A stretch of 64,000 nt of DNA, taken from contig NZ_NOJZ02000008.1 of the NCBI RefSeq assembly GCF_002251085.2, positions 1 to 64,000 of the forward strand, read 5' to 3'. The notes under the pieces are model-generated. The model was given only the letters and a program-made list of their open reading frames with translations, had not been told where the DNA came from and searched no databases. This DNA comes from Romboutsia maritimum. GTDB lineage: Bacteria; Bacillota; Clostridia; Peptostreptococcales; Peptostreptococcaceae. Made by a program: the position numbers and the translations under genes. This document shows positions 15,761 to 24,919 of the stretch, piece by piece (the first letter of the stretch is position 1; each line of letters starts with the position of its first letter).

Positions 15761-16066
15761 ATGCAAACTAATTTAAACTGTCTTGCTAATATTTGTGCTT
15801 TTAATAAATCTGGTAGTTGCTATGCTTGCCATATAAAAGTAGAAGGCTTTGATGCAGCTATAACTCCAGAAACTTATTGTGATACATTTAAAAATAATAG
15901 TGCTTTTCATCTTTCTAATTATTCTGGAGAGATTTCACTTACTAATACTCAGAACATTTCTTGTAGTGCTAATAACTGTGTCTATAATATAAGCGGTGGA
16001 TGTAACGCTAGTCATGTGGATATAAATTCTAATAATGCAAGTTGCGAGACGTTTAAATCAAAATAA
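15761..16066 (+). CDS. Protein with two DUF1540 cysteine motifs
   Basis: 101 residues made of two similar halves. Each has the pattern C-x4-C-x7-C followed by a later CxTF (CLANICAFNKSGSC ... YCDTF and CSANNCVYNISGGC ... CETF). DUF1540 proteins are small probable metal-binding proteins common in spore-forming Firmicutes; the function is not known. The ATG follows a strong AGGAGGTTCTTT site. It stands as a single gene between the GltS gene and a bidirectional terminator. Confidence 0.85.
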   Translation: MQTNLNCLANICAFNKSGSCYACHIKVEGFDAAITPETYCDTFKNNSAFHLSNYSGEISLTNTQNISCSANNCVYNISGGCNASHVDINSNNASCETFKSK

Positions 16067-16073
16067 AATAAGC

Positions 16074-16105
16074 CTTCTCAAAATACAAAATTTTATTTTG
16101 AGAAG
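16074..16105. terminator. Bidirectional terminator
   Basis: CTTCTCAAAAT pairs with ATTTTGAGAAG between the convergent DUF1540 and antiporter genes. Confidence 0.75.
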
Positions 16106-16115
16106 ACGTATTTCA

Positions 16116-17390
16116 TTAAGCTGCTACTTCTGATTTTTTATTATATGTTTCTTCTTCTAGTACACCTAGCTTTTTAGCAACTAATTTAGTAGTACTTGCT
16201 TGTACTATTAAAGTTACTAGTATTGTCATAAATACTACAGAAGATATTATTTCATATCCTTCTAATTTCATTGAAACTATTATACCTGATAATGCTGCTG
16301 GTATAACTCCAGTTTCTCTTACCCACATCATGAATAATCTATCTTTAAAAGTCCATTTAGCTTCTTTATCTAATGCTGTACAAATTAATACTACAAGTGG
16401 TCTTGCTATAAACATTAAGACAAGTACTACTAAAAGTGATGGTAACCAATATTTACCTAAAGCTTCTAAATTAACTTGTGTCCCAAGTACTACGAATATA
16501 GCCATACGAGATAATGACCCTATACTTTCTCTAAAGTAGTGTTCAGATTGAAAATCATTCTCTGGTATCCAAAGTCCGAATAACTTTCTATTTCCTGCTA
16601 TAAGTCCAGCTATAAATACTGCCATATATCCACTACCATGTAAACGTAATGCAACTTCATAAGATAATGCAACTTTTAATATTGACATTATTGAAGCATA
16701 TGAGTGGAATATTCCCCACTTCTTATCAGATATTAATAATGAGAAAATATACCCCATAAATATTCCTACAGCTACACCTACTACTGTAGATATTATTAAT
16801 TCTTCAACACTTGAAGCTATTGAAAGTTTTCCAGATGTTATAATTCCAAGTATTGTACTAACTAATATAGCTCCTACCGCATCATTAAAAGCAGACTCAC
16901 TAACTACTGTTTGCTTAATTTTATCTTTTATTGTTACTTGCTTAAACACTGGTATTAATGCTGCTGGGTCAGTTGATGCTATTACTGATCCTAAAAGTAT
17001 TGCAGTAATCATAGGTAATGCAAATATTTTACTTGCAAAAAATCCTACTACTACAGCAGATATTATTACACCTATAGATGCTAATAATCCTACACTTATT
17101 TTAACTTTGTTTAATATTCTTAAATTTATTTCTCGTCCACCTTCATATAATATGAATGCTGAACCAAATGTAAGTATTAGATTATTTTCTACCGGAAATG
17201 CTTCTATACTTATTAAATTTAATAGCGATGGTCCAATTATAATTCCTGCTATTAAATATAGTATTACGTCTGGTATTTTCATAATTTCACTCAATTTACC
17301 TAAAACTATTCCTGTTATAGCAATTGCTGCAAATATTAATAATAAGTTATTAGTTGCAATTGCCTCTACTGTATTTTCCATTTCTATCAC
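16116..17390 (-). CDS. Cation:proton antiporter (KefB/NhaP-like)
   Basis: 424 residues, about twelve to thirteen membrane segments. IPDVILYLIAGIIIGPSLL, LYEGGREINLRIL, GSVIASTDPAALIPVFK and VVSESAFNDAVGAIL (with the SESAFNDA acidic pair) are diagnostic for monovalent cation/proton antiporters of the CPA1-like branch. No C-terminal TrkA domain is present. It is unlike the first antiporter at 11.5 kb, which has a different motif set and a riboswitch. Ends in KKSEVAA. The ATG used is MENTVEA (fourth codon of the longest frame) or MIEMEN; GAGGTGATAGAA stands upstream. Confidence 0.88.
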   Translation of the reverse strand: MIEMENTVEAIATNNLLLIFAAIAITGIVLGKLSEIMKIPDVILYLIAGIIIGPSLLNLISIEAFPVENNLILTFGSAFILYEGGREINLRILNKVKISVGLLASIGVIISAVVVGFFASKIFALPMITAILLGSVIASTDPAALIPVFKQVTIKDKIKQTVVSESAFNDAVGAILVSTILGIITSGKLSIASSVEELIISTVVGVAVGIFMGYIFSLLISDKKWGIFHSYASIMSILKVALSYEVALRLHGSGYMAVFIAGLIAGNRKLFGLWIPENDFQSEHYFRESIGSLSRMAIFVVLGTQVNLEALGKYWLPSLLVVLVLMFIARPLVVLICTALDKEAKWTFKDRLFMMWVRETGVIPAALSGIIVSMKLEGYEIISSVVFMTILVTLIVQASTTKLVAKKLGVLEEETYNKKSEVAA

Positions 17391-17534
17391 CTCTTAATTA
17401 ATGTTTCTTATGTTAAATTTTTTTAACATAAATTCAACAGGACTTATTATATTCCTTTTAATTTATACAGTCAACCACCTTCATTTTATGATAACGTTTT
17501 ACATTTTAAATTTTAATAGATAAATTTATCCCAA

Positions 17535-17581
17535 TAAAAAAAAAGATATTCCTTTAAAATATTGGAATACCTTTATCTTTT
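17535..17581 (-). terminator. Terminator-like hairpin upstream of the antiporter gene
   Basis: Minus strand: AAAGATAAAGGTATTCC ... GGAATATCTTT followed by a run of eight or more T. It lies 145 bases before the 17390 start and 130 bases after the Na/Pi gene's own terminator, so it may be a second terminator or an attenuator in the antiporter leader. No riboswitch consensus is visible in the bases before it. Confidence 0.55.
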
Positions 17582-17708
17582 CATTTTGATGCTTGTATGT
17601 TTCAACTTTTATTAATTTTTTATATAATTAATTGAATAGCTATAGAAATTAGTGTTATTAATTAATTCTATTAAAACTTCATACGGTGATTAATTTATAA
17701 TACTAAAA

Positions 17709-17752
17709 AGGATATAGGTAAATTTATTTTCACACAAATCTATCTATATCCT
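17709..17752 (-). terminator. Terminator of the Na/Pi cotransporter gene
   Basis: AGGATATAG pairs with CTATATCCT, followed on the minus strand by TTTTTAG, starting about ten bases after the stop codon. Confidence 0.75.
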
Positions 17753-17761
17753 CGAAAATTT

Positions 17762-19378
17762 TTAATTAGTTTTTAAAACTTGATTTGCAATATTTGATGC
17801 ATGATCTGAAACTCTTTCTAAATTAGAAAGTAAATCTAAATAAATTACTCCTGCATCTATTGTACATCTTCCTTCATTTAATCTATCTATATGGTGTTTT
17901 CTAAAAGCTTTTTCCATAGCATTAACATCTTTCTCAGATTCTAATATTTTATTTGCTAATTCTAAATCATTAAGATTTAAACATATTAAAGATTCCTTGA
18001 AATTATTCATTACTTTATTATAAATGTTATTAATTTCATTTATAGCATGCTCTGAGAAATCTACGCCTAATTCAATTGAATCCTTAGCAAGTTCAGCTAT
18101 ATTTTCAGCATGATCTGAAACTCTTTCGATATCATTTACTGTATTAAAAAGTATATCTGTTTTATATCTTTCATTATTATTTAAAGGTGATTTAGATAAT
18201 TTTAGTAAATAATTTAAAATATCTTTTTGAAGTTTGTTTACTATTTTTTCAGATTCAAATGACTTATTTATATTTTCGCTTGATTTATCTAAAAATCCAC
18301 TCATGGCATTATCTAATGAATTTGTAGCTTTATGTCCCATTCTTAAAACTTCTTTAATAGTATTACCTAAAGCTATAGATGGAGTCTCAAACATTCTATC
18401 ATCTAAGTATTTTGTAGAAGCAGAATTCTCAGCTTCTTTATCAGATTGAGGAACAAGCTTAATAGCAAGCTTCACTATATACTTAGCAAAAGGCAATAAT
18501 ATTATTACGTTTAAAAGATTAAACATTGTATGAGCATTAGCAATTTGTCTAGCTGTATTTGTTGGATCTAAATGAGTTACTATTGCCATAATAGGTCTAT
18601 TTAAAACTATCATAAATATTAAAGTACCTAAAACATTAAAACATAAATGCATTACAGCAGCACGCTTAGCATTTGCAGTAGCTCCAATACTTGATAAAAG
18701 TGAAGTTACACAAGTTCCTATATTATCACCATAAAGAATAGGTAATGCAGATGATAAAGGTAATAGTCCTTCAGAAGCTAGGGCAATTAGCATTCCCATA
18801 GATGCACTTGAACTTTGAACGATACCAGTTATTAAGAAACCTGCAAGTATTCCTAAAATAGGGTGAGAACCAAAGTATAGTAATGCATCTCTAAATGCAG
18901 GTAATTCAGCAAGTGGTTTAACTGCATCTTTCATAAATTCCATACCAGTGAATAACATACCAAACCCTAATAAAATTTCAGCAATATGTTTATTTTTTTG
19001 ACTCTTTGAGAATAAATATAAAATTATACCTAAACCTAAAGCTACAGGAGCAATACCTTCTAAATTAAAAGATACAAGTTGTGCTGTAACAGTTGTCCCT
19101 ATATTTGCACCCATTATTACTCCGATAGCTTGGCTTAAACTCATGATACCTGCATTTACAAATCCAACTACCATAACTGTAGTTGCACTAGAACTTTGTA
19201 TGATTCCTGTTACCACTACCCCGACCAAAACGCCCATAAGAACATTACTTGTAAGTAGTTCAATGATTTTTTTCAATTTATTTCCGGCAGATTTTTGAAG
19301 ACCTTCTCCCATTAAGTTCATACCATAAAGGAAAAGTCCAAGACCTCCCATAAGACTTATTGCTATATCCAACTTCAT
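17762..19378 (-). CDS. Na/Pi cotransporter with C-terminal PhoU-like domain
   Basis: 538 residues. The N-terminal half has the two inverted repeats of the SLC34/NptA family with the QSSSATTVMVVGFVNAG and QSSSASMGMLIALAS motifs. It begins GGLGLFLYGMNLMGEGLQ, as in bacterial YjbB-type proteins. Residues about 345-538 are a helical PhoU-like domain with two RVSDHAENIAEL / RVSDHASNIAN repeats. These proteins move phosphate with sodium and can act as exporters or uptake systems; the PhoU part probably regulates them. Start ATG follows AAGGAGGAAATG. Confidence 0.92.
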   Translation of the reverse strand: MKLDIAISLMGGLGLFLYGMNLMGEGLQKSAGNKLKKIIELLTSNVLMGVLVGVVVTGIIQSSSATTVMVVGFVNAGIMSLSQAIGVIMGANIGTTVTAQLVSFNLEGIAPVALGLGIILYLFSKSQKNKHIAEILLGFGMLFTGMEFMKDAVKPLAELPAFRDALLYFGSHPILGILAGFLITGIVQSSSASMGMLIALASEGLLPLSSALPILYGDNIGTCVTSLLSSIGATANAKRAAVMHLCFNVLGTLIFMIVLNRPIMAIVTHLDPTNTARQIANAHTMFNLLNVIILLPFAKYIVKLAIKLVPQSDKEAENSASTKYLDDRMFETPSIALGNTIKEVLRMGHKATNSLDNAMSGFLDKSSENINKSFESEKIVNKLQKDILNYLLKLSKSPLNNNERYKTDILFNTVNDIERVSDHAENIAELAKDSIELGVDFSEHAINEINNIYNKVMNNFKESLICLNLNDLELANKILESEKDVNAMEKAFRKHHIDRLNEGRCTIDAGVIYLDLLSNLERVSDHASNIANQVLKTN

Positions 19379-19632
19379 TTCCTCCTTAAGAATGTTTTAT
19401 TTTAATAGTCTTTTGTGCGACTTTATAAAATTATTATGTCTATAATTAAAGAATATCAAACTTTCAAAAAAAAATAATTAAATTAATGTTAAGTAAAGGT
19501 TAATACAATGTTAAATTTTAAGATTGTGATAAAAATATGTTAAATTTGGTGTGTTTTTGAAAATGTAATAAATTTAGAAAATATGTTATAATTTAACAGT
19601 AATAAAGTTAATTTATTTTAAGGAGGAAATGA

Positions 19633-20547
19633 TTGTTGAAAAAATTTATAATGGTTATAGCATCAATTTTTTGGGCCGGAGCATTTATCGCAGGAAAATT
19701 TTCTATAAAAGAATTTCCAATAATATCTCTAGTATTTTTTAGATTTCTTTTTGCAACTATATTAATATTTCCAATAATGATAAAAAGAGAAAAAAATTGG
19801 AGAATAACAAAAGATGACTTCCCTATTTTTTTAAAACTAGGAATCATAGGTATGATAGGATATCATATATTTTTCTTTATATCATTAAAATTTACTACAG
19901 CGACAAATTCATCATTAATAGGAGCAACAAATCCAATTATAACAACTATTTTGGTATGGCTTTTATTAAAAGAAACTATAGAAAAAAAACATATTTTATC
20001 AATTTTATTATCTTTTTTAGGTGTAATATTAATTGTAACAAATGGAAATTTAACTACATTAAATAATATAAATGTAAATAAAGGCGATATCATAATGCTA
20101 GTAGCTGTACTTTGTTGGGCTTTATATTCAATTATATCTAAAAAAGCACTAGAAAAATACAGCCCATTAAAAGTAACAAGTTATTCATTTTTAACATGTG
20201 TTTTAATACTTTTCCCATTCATATTTATAGAAAATCCAACAGAATATCTAGGTAATATAAGTGTTAATGGTTGGTTATCAGTACTTTATATGTCTATATT
20301 TGCATCAGTATGTGGGTATTTGATACAACAAATATCTATAAAAAATATAGGTCCATCAAAAACAAATATGTACATAAATCTAGTTCCAGTTTTCTCTATG
20401 ATATTAGCTACTATTATTTTAGGTGAAAGTGTGAACTTTATAAAAATTTTAGCAGCAATTTGTATTATAAGTGCTATACTTATATCAAATATACAAATAA
20501 AAAAGAAAGATCAAGTTGAAGAAACAGAGAAAAATATATTAAAATAA
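19633..20547 (+). CDS. EamA/DMT-family transporter
   Basis: 304 residues with ten predicted membrane segments in two EamA repeats (first FWAGAFIAGKFSIKEFP, FFRFLFATIL; second CWALYSIISKKALEKYSPL, later TIILGESVNFIKILAAICI). DMT exporters of this branch move metabolites or drugs out; the substrate is not predictable. TTG start at 19633 after AAGGAGGAAATGA; the TTG three bases later is an equal alternative. A short hydrophilic tail (KKKDQVEETEKN) follows. Confidence 0.88.
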   Translation: MLKKFIMVIASIFWAGAFIAGKFSIKEFPIISLVFFRFLFATILIFPIMIKREKNWRITKDDFPIFLKLGIIGMIGYHIFFFISLKFTTATNSSLIGATNPIITTILVWLLLKETIEKKHILSILLSFLGVILIVTNGNLTTLNNINVNKGDIIMLVAVLCWALYSIISKKALEKYSPLKVTSYSFLTCVLILFPFIFIENPTEYLGNISVNGWLSVLYMSIFASVCGYLIQQISIKNIGPSKTNMYINLVPVFSMILATIILGESVNFIKILAAICIISAILISNIQIKKKDQVEETEKNILK

Positions 20548-20562
20548 TGTATAGTTGTGACT

Positions 20563-20602
20563 AAAGAGCTATCTTAAAATAAAAAATTTTGAGATAGCTC
20601 TT
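20563..20602 (+). terminator. Terminator of the EamA gene
   Basis: AAAGAGCTATCTTAAAAT pairs with ATTTTGAGATAGCTCTTT, ending in TTTTATATTTT. Confidence 0.85.
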
Positions 20603-20633
20603 TTATATTTTAAGTGTATTTTTAAAAATTAAA

Positions 20634-20695
20634 TTGACAAAAAAGCTATATGTTATATAATTTAAATGTAAACCAAATCAATACTAAAGGTTAAC
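20634..20695 (+). promoter_or_regulatory. bioY promoter with BirA operator
   Basis: TTGACA (20634-20639), 16-base spacer, TATAAT (20656-20661), followed by GTAAACC (20668-20674), 14 bases and GGTTAAC (20689-20695). The half-sites match the clostridial BirA operator (GTTAACC-type palindrome with 14-15 base spacing) and sit on the predicted start of transcription, so the biotin repressor would block initiation when biotin is plentiful. Confidence 0.88.
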
Positions 20696-20744
20696 TTAAA
20701 TACATATAATATCAGTAAAATATATAATAGGAGGGTAAATTAAA

Positions 20745-21287
20745 ATGAAATTTTTAACTAAAGATTTGATTATCTGTTCAATATTTGCAAGCATAACAGC
20801 TATACTATCACAAGTATCAATCCCAATACCATTTACAACTGTACCACTTACTATGCAAGTTTTTGCGGTAGCCTTAGCCGGAGTAGTATTAGGTGCAAAA
20901 AGAGGATTTATATCACAAATAGTATATGTATTTATCGGTTCTATAGGAATACCAGTTTTTGCTCAAATGAGTGGAGGAATAGGTGTAGTACTAGGCCCAA
21001 CAGGAGGTTTTATATTAGGCTTTCCATTAATGGCTTTAGTTGTAGGTTATTTCTCAGAAAAATTTAAAAATCCAATATATATATTGCTAGGAATGATAGT
21101 TGGATTATTAATAGATTATACTATAGGTACAATAATGTTTTCAGTTATTACTAAGATGACTTTTAATCAATCTATTATGGCTTGTATAGTACCATTTATC
21201 GCATTAGATTTTATGAAAATATTATTAGCAACAACAGTAGGCATAGGAGTATCTAAACGAATAAAGGTGAGTTTAAAATCATATTAA
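20745..21287 (+). CDS. bioY: Biotin transporter BioY
   Basis: 180 residues, six membrane segments. VPLTMQVFAVALAG near residue 30, GIPVFAQMSGGIGVVLGPTGGFILGFP and the C-terminal LLIDYTIGT are BioY signatures. BioY is the substrate-binding S component of an energy-coupling-factor transporter, usable with the shared EcfAAT module that is not in this window. Strong AGGAGGGTAAATTAAA ribosome binding site. The BirA operator upstream confirms the biotin link. Its end overlaps the DUF1284 gene. Confidence 0.95.
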   Translation: MKFLTKDLIICSIFASITAILSQVSIPIPFTTVPLTMQVFAVALAGVVLGAKRGFISQIVYVFIGSIGIPVFAQMSGGIGVVLGPTGGFILGFPLMALVVGYFSEKFKNPIYILLGMIVGLLIDYTIGTIMFSVITKMTFNQSIMACIVPFIALDFMKILLATTVGIGVSKRIKVSLKSY

Positions 21288-21700
21288 AAATAAGACCACA
21301 TCATATATTATGTATAAGAGCTTATCAAGGAATAGGATATAGCGAAGAATTTAATGCTGGTATGAAAAAAGTAATAATTGAAATAGGAGCATACAATAAA
21401 ATTTTTAATGATAAAAAAATAAACGATAACACTAAAGTTAAAGTTATTTTTTCATTGGACAGTATATGCGAAAAATGTCCAAATAATGAAAATAAAAATA
21501 AATGTGTAACAGAAGAAAAGGTAAAAGAATTAGATTTAAAAGTTAGTAACTATTTTAATATAAAAGAAGAAATATATTGTTATAATGAATTAGAGGATAT
21601 GGTTTTTAACACAATTACCGAAGGAATTTTTGGTAATATATGTAAAAATTGTAGTTGGTATCAATCAGCAGATTGTAAATCTTTTATAGTTGAAAAGTAA
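21278..21700 (+). CDS. DUF1284 cysteine-rich protein with an ATC start codon
   Basis: 140 residues if it begins at ATC 21278. The true N-terminus must include ILKIRPHHILCIRAYQGIGYS, the family signature (RPHHILC), which lies before the first ATG (21362). No ATG, GTG or TTG precedes it in frame after the stop at 21254. AAAGGTGAG stands six bases before the ATC, exactly the spacing expected of a start. Cysteines in ILCIR, ICEKCPN, KCVTE and ICKNCSWYQSADC suggest metal or Fe-S binding. Overlaps the bioY end by ten bases, so translation is coupled. Function unknown. Confidence 0.75.
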   Translation: MILKIRPHHILCIRAYQGIGYSEEFNAGMKKVIIEIGAYNKIFNDKKINDNTKVKVIFSLDSICEKCPNNENKNKCVTEEKVKELDLKVSNYFNIKEEIYCYNELEDMVFNTITEGIFGNICKNCSWYQSADCKSFIVEK

Positions 21701-21734
21701 AATTGCATGTAGTTAAAAATTTTTTTAATATAAC

Positions 21735-21788
21735 AGTCGAAAATATAAATTTATTATGTACTTACTTACATAGTTTATATTTTCGACT
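21735..21788. terminator. Bidirectional terminator
   Basis: AGTCGAAAATATAAA pairs with TTTATATTTTCGACT, followed by TTTTTTTAA; serves the DUF1284 gene and the convergent 108-residue gene. Confidence 0.8.
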
Positions 21789-21798
21789 TTTTTTAATT

Positions 21799-22125
21799 TT
21801 AGTCAATTATTAATCTTATAATATCACCATTATTTCTTTCCATATATGCAATTTCTCCAACTAAATTATATTCAAATGCCTGTATTAACAAGTTTAAAAG
21901 TTTATCACTATCAATAATATCATCTTCGCCATTAAAAAAATCTATAGTGTTATTTTTAATCATTTTTTTCACAAAATCCATTGGTAACTTTATATGTATT
22001 TTGTCTCCCATATGAGATTTAATTCTAATCCTTAAATATCTTTCATCATAACTTCTATAATCTTCTTTAGGCACAGTATCATCCCCCATTTTAATAATTA
22101 AATTTTCATATATATTTTTATTCAA
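21799..22125 (-). CDS. Hypothetical 108-residue protein, YvlB/SHOCT-like-domain type
   Basis: 108 residues. The middle (RYLRIRIKSHMGDKIHIKLP followed by MDFVKKMI) resembles the strand-turn-strand-amphipathic helix of YvlB/DUF2089-associated SHOCT-like domains, in which a short beta hairpin packs on a helix. The C-terminus has a helix with DSDKLLNLLIQAFEYN and the strand GEIAYMERNNGDIIRLII. No membrane segment. Similarity is judged by pattern only. Single gene, bounded by terminators on both sides. Confidence 0.55.
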   Translation of the reverse strand: MNKNIYENLIIKMGDDTVPKEDYRSYDERYLRIRIKSHMGDKIHIKLPMDFVKKMIKNNTIDFFNGEDDIIDSDKLLNLLIQAFEYNLVGEIAYMERNNGDIIRLIID

Positions 22126-22184
22126 TAGTTATTAATATTCTATTATGTTATTTAATATTATAAAAATTTAAAACATATTATATA

Positions 22185-22230
22185 AAAAGAGGTTGTTTTA
22201 AAATTTAATAATTTTAAAACAACCTCTTTT
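22185..22230 (-). terminator. Terminator of the molybdenum cofactor gene run
   Basis: AAAAGAGGTTGTTTTAAAAT pairs with ATTTTAAAACAACCTCTTTT; only a few bases after the MOSC gene stop. Confidence 0.85.
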
Positions 22231-22233
22231 ACG

Positions 22234-22665
22234 TTATAATACTTTTATATTATCATCAATATTTATAATTCCTTCTTTTATAACTTTTACAAAAATTCCT
22301 TCTCTAGGCATTACACAATCACCTGTAATTTTTTTTATTTCGCACCCACCATGACATTTTTTACCTATCTGAGTAACTTCAAGTTCACACTCTCCAATTT
22401 TTAATCTAGTACCAATTTGAAGTTTATGAACTTCTATTCCTTCTGTTGTTATATTTTCAGCAAAATCCCCAAATTTCAAACTACTAAATCCTTTATCTCT
22501 CATTTTATCTATGCTTTCATTTGCAAGTAAACTTATTTGTCTATGCCAATTTCCAGCATGAGCATCTCCTACTATACCGTAATCAACTTTAATTTGTGCA
22601 TAATTTACAGGAGTTTTTACTACTCCTTTTTTTTCACTTATATTTATAGACAATACTTTAGCCAT
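22234..22665 (-). CDS. MOSC-domain protein
   Basis: About 143 residues from the ATG at 22665, chosen because GGGGGAAAG stands five to six bases before it; the longer frame overlaps moaC without need. DYGIVGDAHAGNWHRQISLLA and FGDFAENITTEGI are MOSC signatures, and KCHGGCEI carries the conserved cysteine. MOSC domains bind or transfer the sulfur of molybdenum cofactor or related sulfur carriers. It is the last gene of a mogA-moaA-moaC-MOSC run, which supports a role in finishing or inserting the cofactor. Confidence 0.88.
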   Translation of the reverse strand: MAKVLSINISEKKGVVKTPVNYAQIKVDYGIVGDAHAGNWHRQISLLANESIDKMRDKGFSSLKFGDFAENITTEGIEVHKLQIGTRLKIGECELEVTQIGKKCHGGCEIKKITGDCVMPREGIFVKVIKEGIINIDDNIKVL

Positions 22666-22684
22666 TAATCTTTCCCCCATATGA

Positions 22685-23152
22685 TTAAAATTCAAAATCG
22701 CCTGATTTCCCACCTGTTTTTTCTACTAAATGAATATCACTTATTACCATTTTCTTATCTACAGCTTTGCACATATCATATATTGTAAGTGCTGCCGTAG
22801 TACAAGCATTTAATGCTTCCATTTCTACTCCCGTTTTTCCTAAACACTTACAAATTGCATATATATTTATAGAACAATTTTCATCGTCTATTTCAAATTC
22901 TAAATCACATCCTACTAAATTAATTTGGTGACACATAGGTATGTTCATAGATGTATTTTTTGCTCCCATAATTCCCGCAACTTGAGCTACTGATAATACA
23001 TCTCCTTTTTTTATTTGTCCATTTTTAATTTTATCTAGGGCCTCTTTACTCATAGTAATCTTTGATTTAGCTATTGCTTTTCTTTTAGTATCATTTTTTT
23101 CACTTATATCTACCATTTTTGCATAACCTTTTTCATTTATATGAGTTAACAT
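22685..23152 (-). CDS. moaC: Cyclic pyranopterin monophosphate synthase
   Basis: 155 residues from the ATG at 23152, which follows GGAGGGTAAA; upstream codons in frame lie inside moa[18 protein letters not shown] is the classical MoaC start, [14 protein letters not shown] and [26 protein letters not shown] carry the active-site residues, and [10 protein letters not shown] is the C-terminal signature. It converts the MoaA product to cyclic pyranopterin monophosphate. It overlaps the moaA stop by almost nothing, so it is coupled with it. Confidence 0.95.
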   Translation of the reverse strand: MLTHINEKGYAKMVDISEKNDTKRKAIAKSKITMSKEALDKIKNGQIKKGDVLSVAQVAGIMGAKNTSMNIPMCHQINLVGCDLEFEIDDENCSINIYAICKCLGKTGVEMEALNACTTAALTIYDMCKAVDKKMVISDIHLVEKTGGKSGDFEF

Positions 23153-23153
23153 T

Positions 23154-24113
23154 TTACCCTCCAATTTCATACATCCTTCTATTGGTATCACTACATTGAT
23201 TTTCTATCAAATGATGCTTCTGTGGTTTATTTAATATAATTTCCTTCATAACTTCTCTAAACAACATCGGTCTATTAATATATTGTTTTATATCTATTTC
23301 TTCTTTAGAATGTAAGCATAATTTTATTGTTCCACTAGATGTAACCCTTATACGATTACAATTTTGGCAAAACGAACAACTAAGTGGTGCTATTACACCT
23401 ACTCGTCCTTTTGCCCCGCTTAACATATAATGCTTAGCTGTTGTGTTTTCATTTGTCTGAACTTTATACAATTCTTGCATACTGTCTATAATTTCGCCAA
23501 TATTAAGGTATCCTCTCTTATAAATTGGTTGAGCTTCCCCTATTGGCATTAATTCTATAAACCTAACATCTATAGGATTAAATTTAGTCATTAATATAAA
23601 ATCATATATCTCATCATCATTAAAATCATTTATAACTACGCAATTAATCTTAACTTTTATTCCTAACCTCAAACAAGTATTTATAGACTTTAATACTTCT
23701 TTTAAACATCCACCTCTTGTTATAGTCTTATATTTATACTCTTTTAATGAATCTACACTAATATTAACTGTTCTTAGACCACTTTGCTTTAATTGAGTAG
23801 CTATATCACTAAGACCTATTCCATTAGTAGTTATACCTATATCATCTATATTACATTCATATTTAGTAAATGCTATAAGCTCACTTAAATTAGGATGAAG
23901 AAGTGGTTCTCCTCCTGTGAATCTTACCTTCGTTATACCTAGTTCTGACATAGACTTTATAATAAACTTATAGTCCTTGGAACTTAGATTATTGTTAATA
24001 TAATTTTTTTCAAACCTAACATTCGGTGGCATACAATAAATACACCTTAAATTACACTTATCTGTAAGTGAAATCCGAAGATAGTTTATATTTCTTCCAA
24101 ACTTATCTATCAT
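23154..24113 (-). CDS. moaA: GTP 3',8-cyclase
   Basis: 319 residues. The radical SAM cluster is [11 protein letters not shown] near residue 20, then [11 protein letters not shown]. The second C-terminal cluster is [17 protein letters not shown] plus KLCLHS. The protein ends in [12 protein letters not shown]; the usual C-terminal double-glycine tail is present (GG). With SAM it rearranges GTP to 3',8-cyclo-GTP, the first step of molybdenum cofactor synthesis. First of the moaA-moaC pair; no moaD, moaE or moeA lies in the window. Confidence 0.95.
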   Translation of the reverse strand: MIDKFGRNINYLRISLTDKCNLRCIYCMPPNVRFEKNYINNNLSSKDYKFIIKSMSELGITKVRFTGGEPLLHPNLSELIAFTKYECNIDDIGITTNGIGLSDIATQLKQSGLRTVNISVDSLKEYKYKTITRGGCLKEVLKSINTCLRLGIKVKINCVVINDFNDDEIYDFILMTKFNPIDVRFIELMPIGEAQPIYKRGYLNIGEIIDSMQELYKVQTNENTTAKHYMLSGAKGRVGVIAPLSCSFCQNCNRIRVTSSGTIKLCLHSKEEIDIKQYINRPMLFREVMKEIILNKPQKHHLIENQCSDTNRRMYEIGG

Positions 24114-24167
24114 TCTAGCTACCCTCTTTGCCTATTTTTTTACATAATAATTATATACTATTATATA

Positions 24168-24671
24168 CTATTTTTTTAGATTAGTGGCACATTCTGTAGC
24201 TTCTCCTCTTAAAATTTCTATACCATGGTCTAAAGTGTCTATTATAAAACCTAAATTTTCAATTGCTCCCTTTGGACTACCTGGTAAATTTATTATTATA
24301 GTATTATTTCTTATCCCACTTACTCCTCTACTCAAAATAGCTTTTGGGGTTATTTCTGAAGATTTCATTCTCATATATTCACTAATACCAGGAATTTCCT
24401 TTGATATAACTTGTTTTGTAGCTTCCGGAGTTATATCTCTTTTAGCAAATCCAGTTCCTCCATTTGTTAAAATCAAATCAACTTTATTTAAATCGCAAAG
24501 CTCAATAAGTTTATCCTTTAACATTTTTTCATCATCAGGTATTAAAACATAATCAGTTACTTTATATCTCCCACCATATTCAATATATTCTTTTATTTTC
24601 TCACCTGTAATATCTTCTCTTTTACCTTCATATCCTTTATCACTAAGTGTTATAATAGCAGTTTTAAACAT
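24168..24671 (-). CDS. MogA/MoaB-family molybdopterin adenylyltransferase
   Basis: 167 residues. TAIITLSDKGYEGKREDITG at the start, LTNGGTGFAKRDITPEAT near residue 85 (the GGTG substrate loop) and NTIIINLPGSPKGAIENL are MogA/MoaB motifs. It activates molybdopterin by adenylation before metal insertion. Between this gene and moaA are 54 AT-rich bases, so it probably leads the operon mogA-moaA-moaC-MOSC. Naming mogA or moaB is not decidable from sequence alone. Confidence 0.9.
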   Translation of the reverse strand: MFKTAIITLSDKGYEGKREDITGEKIKEYIEYGGRYKVTDYVLIPDDEKMLKDKLIELCDLNKVDLILTNGGTGFAKRDITPEATKQVISKEIPGISEYMRMKSSEITPKAILSRGVSGIRNNTIIINLPGSPKGAIENLGFIIDTLDHGIEILRGEATECATNLKK

Positions 24672-24865
24672 TTTACTACCTCCATTAATACTTGTTATTT
24701 ACTTATATATTTTTTCATAATTGTTTTTATTTAGATTTTATTCTACAATAGAATCTTTAAATACCCTTATATTTATAAAATTCTTTACTATATAATATTT
24801 ATATATTATATACAAATACTCCTTTTTACTTTAAATAATTTATTTATAATTTCCTAAAAATTAAA

Positions 24866-24906
24866 AAAGTTGCCTCTATAAATGATTTCAAATCATTTTG
24901 AGACAA
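24866..24906 (-). terminator. Terminator of the YbjQ/small membrane protein operon
   Basis: AGTTGCCTC...GAGACAACT with an inner AATGATTT/AAATCATT stem, followed on the minus strand by CTTTTTTAA. Confidence 0.7.
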
Positions 24907-24919
24907 CTAATAAATTCAA

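Noticed and set aside
22666-22713. Longer start for the MOSC protein overlapping moaC
   Set aside because: The later ATG has a good GGGGGAAAG site and gives the normal family length.
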